Assembly: GCF_019880545.1 (NCBI RefSeq)
Contig: NZ_JAINVW010000002.1
Coordinates: 1-64,000, forward strand
Direction of reading: 5' to 3'
DNA from: Flagellimonas meishanensis
GTDB lineage: Bacteria > Bacteroidota > Bacteroidia > Flavobacteriales > Flavobacteriaceae
Length of the DNA: 64,000 nucleotides
Both the position numbers and the translations under genes were made by a program. The notes below the pieces were generated by a model. It saw only the letters and a program-made list of their open reading frames with translations, was not told the DNA's origin and searched no databases. Below are positions 62,305-64,000 of the stretch, in pieces; positions within the stretch are counted from its first letter, which is position 1; every line of letters begins with the position of its first letter.

Positions 62305-63570
62305 ATGGGCATGAAAGACAAATTACATCAGCTTAAAGTAAAGTATCAGGGCAAAAAAATGGCCCCTGCATTCAATGCACTCCATACTTTTCTCTTTACA
62401 CCCAACGAAACAACACATTCCGGGTCACATGTTAGGGCGGCGGACGATTTGAAAAGGACCATGAACACAGTGATCCTTGCCCTTGTTCCTTGCTTGTTGT
62501 TTGGTATGTTCAATACAGGATATCAGCATTATTCCGCCATAAACGGCTTTCCGGAGAGCTTTTCTGTGCTTGAGCACTTTTTGACCTGGGAAAACTTTTG
62601 GTTGGGCTTTATCACCGTGATTCCGTTGGTAGTGGTATCCTATGGAGTGGGTCTTGCCATTGAGTTTTTGTTCGCGGTCATCAAGGGCCACGAGGTGGAA
62701 GAAGGCTACTTGGTCACAGGAATGTTGGTCCCACTAATTGTTCCGGTGGACACGCCGCTTTGGATGTTGGCCGTAGCGGTCGCTTTCGGCGTTGTCATTG
62801 GCAAAGAAGTCTTTGGTGGAACTGGAATGAATATTTTAAATCCAGCCTTGACCATCCGCGCCTTTTTGTTCTTCGCCTATCCAACCTGGATGAGTGGGGA
62901 CAAGGTATGGGTACACGGAGCTGTTGAAAGGGCAGGAACCGCGGATGCCATTTCTGGTGAGACCGTATTGGGGTATTTGGCCCAGGGGAACACAGGAGAA
63001 CTTTACCAAAAATATGATTTGGCCGAAATGTTCTACGGATTCATTCCCGGCTCGGTAGGGGAAACATCTACATTCTTGATTCTCTTGGGAGGCCTGTTCT
63101 TGATTTTTTCCAAAATAGCCTCCTGGCGAATCATGGTCAGTGCCGTAATCGGTTCTTTGGTCATGGGATTGATTTTCAATGGCATAGTGGATGCCGGATG
63201 GATTCCAGAGTATAGCAAGTTTTACACCCTTATGAGCTTTGATTTCTGGCAACATTTGATAGTGGGAGGATTGGCTTTCGGTATCGTTTTCATGGCGACG
63301 GACCCGGTTACCGGTTCCCAGACCAATAGGGGAAAGTGGATCTACGGTTTCTTGATCGGATTCCTTTCTGTTATGATTCGTGTATTCAATCCAGGCTACC
63401 CAGAGGGTGTGTTCCTTGCCATCCTATTGATGAACGTTTTCGCACCTACCATTGACCACTACGTGGTTCGAGGAAATGTCAACAGAAGAATGAAACGATT
63501 GAAAACAGCGACCATCTATCCAAGTGCTTCGGATGAGGTTGATACATTAAAAACGGAAACAGCACAATAA
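62305..63570 (+). CDS. nqrB: Na+-translocating NADH:quinone reductase subunit B
   Basis: Membrane subunit of 421 residues with about ten helices; it carries the Na+ path, riboflavin and a covalent FMN. The FMN-attachment threonine is predicted at T220 in the SGET motif (AISGETVLGYL). VIGKEVFGGTGMNILNPALT and MATDPVTGSQTNRGKW are NqrB/RnfD hallmarks. It starts one base after the nqrA stop and overlaps the nqrC start by one base. Confidence 0.96.
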   Translation: MGMKDKLHQLKVKYQGKKMAPAFNALHTFLFTPNETTHSGSHVRAADDLKRTMNTVILALVPCLLFGMFNTGYQHYSAINGFPESFSVLEHFLTWENFWLGFITVIPLVVVSYGVGLAIEFLFAVIKGHEVEEGYLVTGMLVPLIVPVDTPLWMLAVAVAFGVVIGKEVFGGTGMNILNPALTIRAFLFFAYPTWMSGDKVWVHGAVERAGTADAISGETVLGYLAQGNTGELYQKYDLAEMFYGFIPGSVGETSTFLILLGGLFLIFSKIASWRIMVSAVIGSLVMGLIFNGIVDAGWIPEYSKFYTLMSFDFWQHLIVGGLAFGIVFMATDPVTGSQTNRGKWIYGFLIGFLSVMIRVFNPGYPEGVFLAILLMNVFAPTIDHYVVRGNVNRRMKRLKTATIYPSASDEVDTLKTETAQ

Positions 63571-64000
63571 TGGCACTAAACACAGATAAAAATAGCTACA
63601 CCGTAATCTTTGCAGCAATAATGGTAATTGTTGTAGGGTCACTTTTGGCCTATCTGGCTACCGGACTCAAGGCCCGCATCGACGAAAATGAACGTTTTGA
63701 AAAACAGCAGAACATTCTTTATGCCATGGGGATCAACCGCAATGAAGGCGATGGAGACGTGAGTTTTGTTCCCACCACGGAAGTGGAAAGTGTGTTCTCC
63801 GATTACATTACCAAACAATTATTGGTAGATCCCAGTGGAAATACTGCTGAGGACAACGAGGCATACCTTGTTGACATGAAAAAGCAGTTGAATGCACTGA
63901 AAAGTGGGCAAAATGCCAAACTACCCTTGTTCATAGGGGAGAAAGAAGGCGAAAAGTTCTATATCATACCCATGTACGGTAAGGGACTTTGGGATGCCAT
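63570..64000 (+). CDS. nqrC: Na+-translocating NADH:quinone reductase subunit C (3' partial)
   Basis: The first 143 codons of NqrC are visible before the window ends. The protein starts MALNTDKNSYTV and has the single N-terminal membrane helix (IFAAIMVIVVGSLLAYLA) expected for NqrC, followed by the periplasmic domain with NILYAMGINRNEGDG and LPLFIGEKEGEKFYIIPMYGKGLW. The covalent-FMN threonine lies further downstream, outside the window. Its ATG shares one base with the nqrB stop (TAATG). Confidence 0.95.
   Translation, partial: MALNTDKNSYTVIFAAIMVIVVGSLLAYLATGLKARIDENERFEKQQNILYAMGINRNEGDGDVSFVPTTEVESVFSDYITKQLLVDPSGNTAEDNEAYLVDMKKQLNALKSGQNAKLPLFIGEKEGEKFYIIPMYGKGLWDA

Noticed and set aside
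1-64000. CRISPR arrays, insertion sequences, prophage genes, tRNA or rRNA genes
   Set aside because: No regularly spaced repeats, transposase, integrase or phage structural motifs, and no cloverleaf-like sequence was found in the intergenic regions read.

Overview
The window comes from a marine member of the Flavobacteriaceae (Bacteroidota). Supporting signs are SusC/SusD pairs with SusE and lipoprotein glycosidases, a 287-residue primary sigma factor without a long N-terminal extension, a ubiE-porT pair, a T9SS plug protein, TamL, an Nqr sodium pump, and Bacteroidota-type -7 promoter elements (TAnnTTTG) in front of many genes. A Muricauda/Allomuricauda-like genus is my guess from overall protein flavour and cannot be proven here. 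No rRNA, tRNA, CRISPR array, insertion sequence or prophage was seen. Both window edges cut through genes.

Layout. (1) 1-9690: the downstream part of a beta-1,3-glucan (laminarin) utilisation locus: end of a carbohydrate-binding protein, GH149 phosphorylase, GH17 lipoprotein, GH30 lipoprotein, GPH-type sugar symporter and a second GH17 without signal peptide, closed by strong hairpins. Its SusC/SusD pair is presumably left of the window. (2) 9758-19843: a stress island of seven tandem-domain universal stress proteins (USPs), one inverted thioredoxin, a small protein of the bacterial eRF1-like type, and a divergent three-gene ABC exporter. (3) 19850-24608: cardiolipin synthase, a DUF4386 membrane protein, an unknown protein, a YpdA-type reductase and ribulose-phosphate epimerase. 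(4) 24796-44713: housekeeping genes: rpoD, pnp, rpsO, accD, fbaA, tamL, an rRNA methyltransferase, porT, ubiE, trkA-trkH, an aminotransferase, a desaturase, rsmG and a Na/Pi cotransporter, with one unknown surface lipoprotein. (5) 45039-55424: an alpha-glucan (starch) locus: susC, susD, susE and GH13 amylase on the minus strand, divergent from a LacI regulator and a SusA-like GH13. (6) 55609-64000: a secreted DinB-fold protein, delta-1-pyrroline-5-carboxylate dehydrogenase, apaG, DUF3667 protein, T9SS plug protein, then nqrA, nqrB and the start of nqrC.

How it fits together. The two sugar loci cover the beta-glucan and alpha-glucan storage polymers of algae. The laminarin branch ends in energy-saving phosphorolysis to glucose-1-phosphate. 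Transport and energetics lean on sodium (Nqr, Na/Pi symporter, GPH symporter) and on K+ uptake by Trk. The least explained part is the USP island: seven paralogues keep an ATP-binding first domain, while the second domain has lost the ATP loop and, in six of them, carries a shared H-x-F-F motif. I consider it the best candidate for an undescribed system here.
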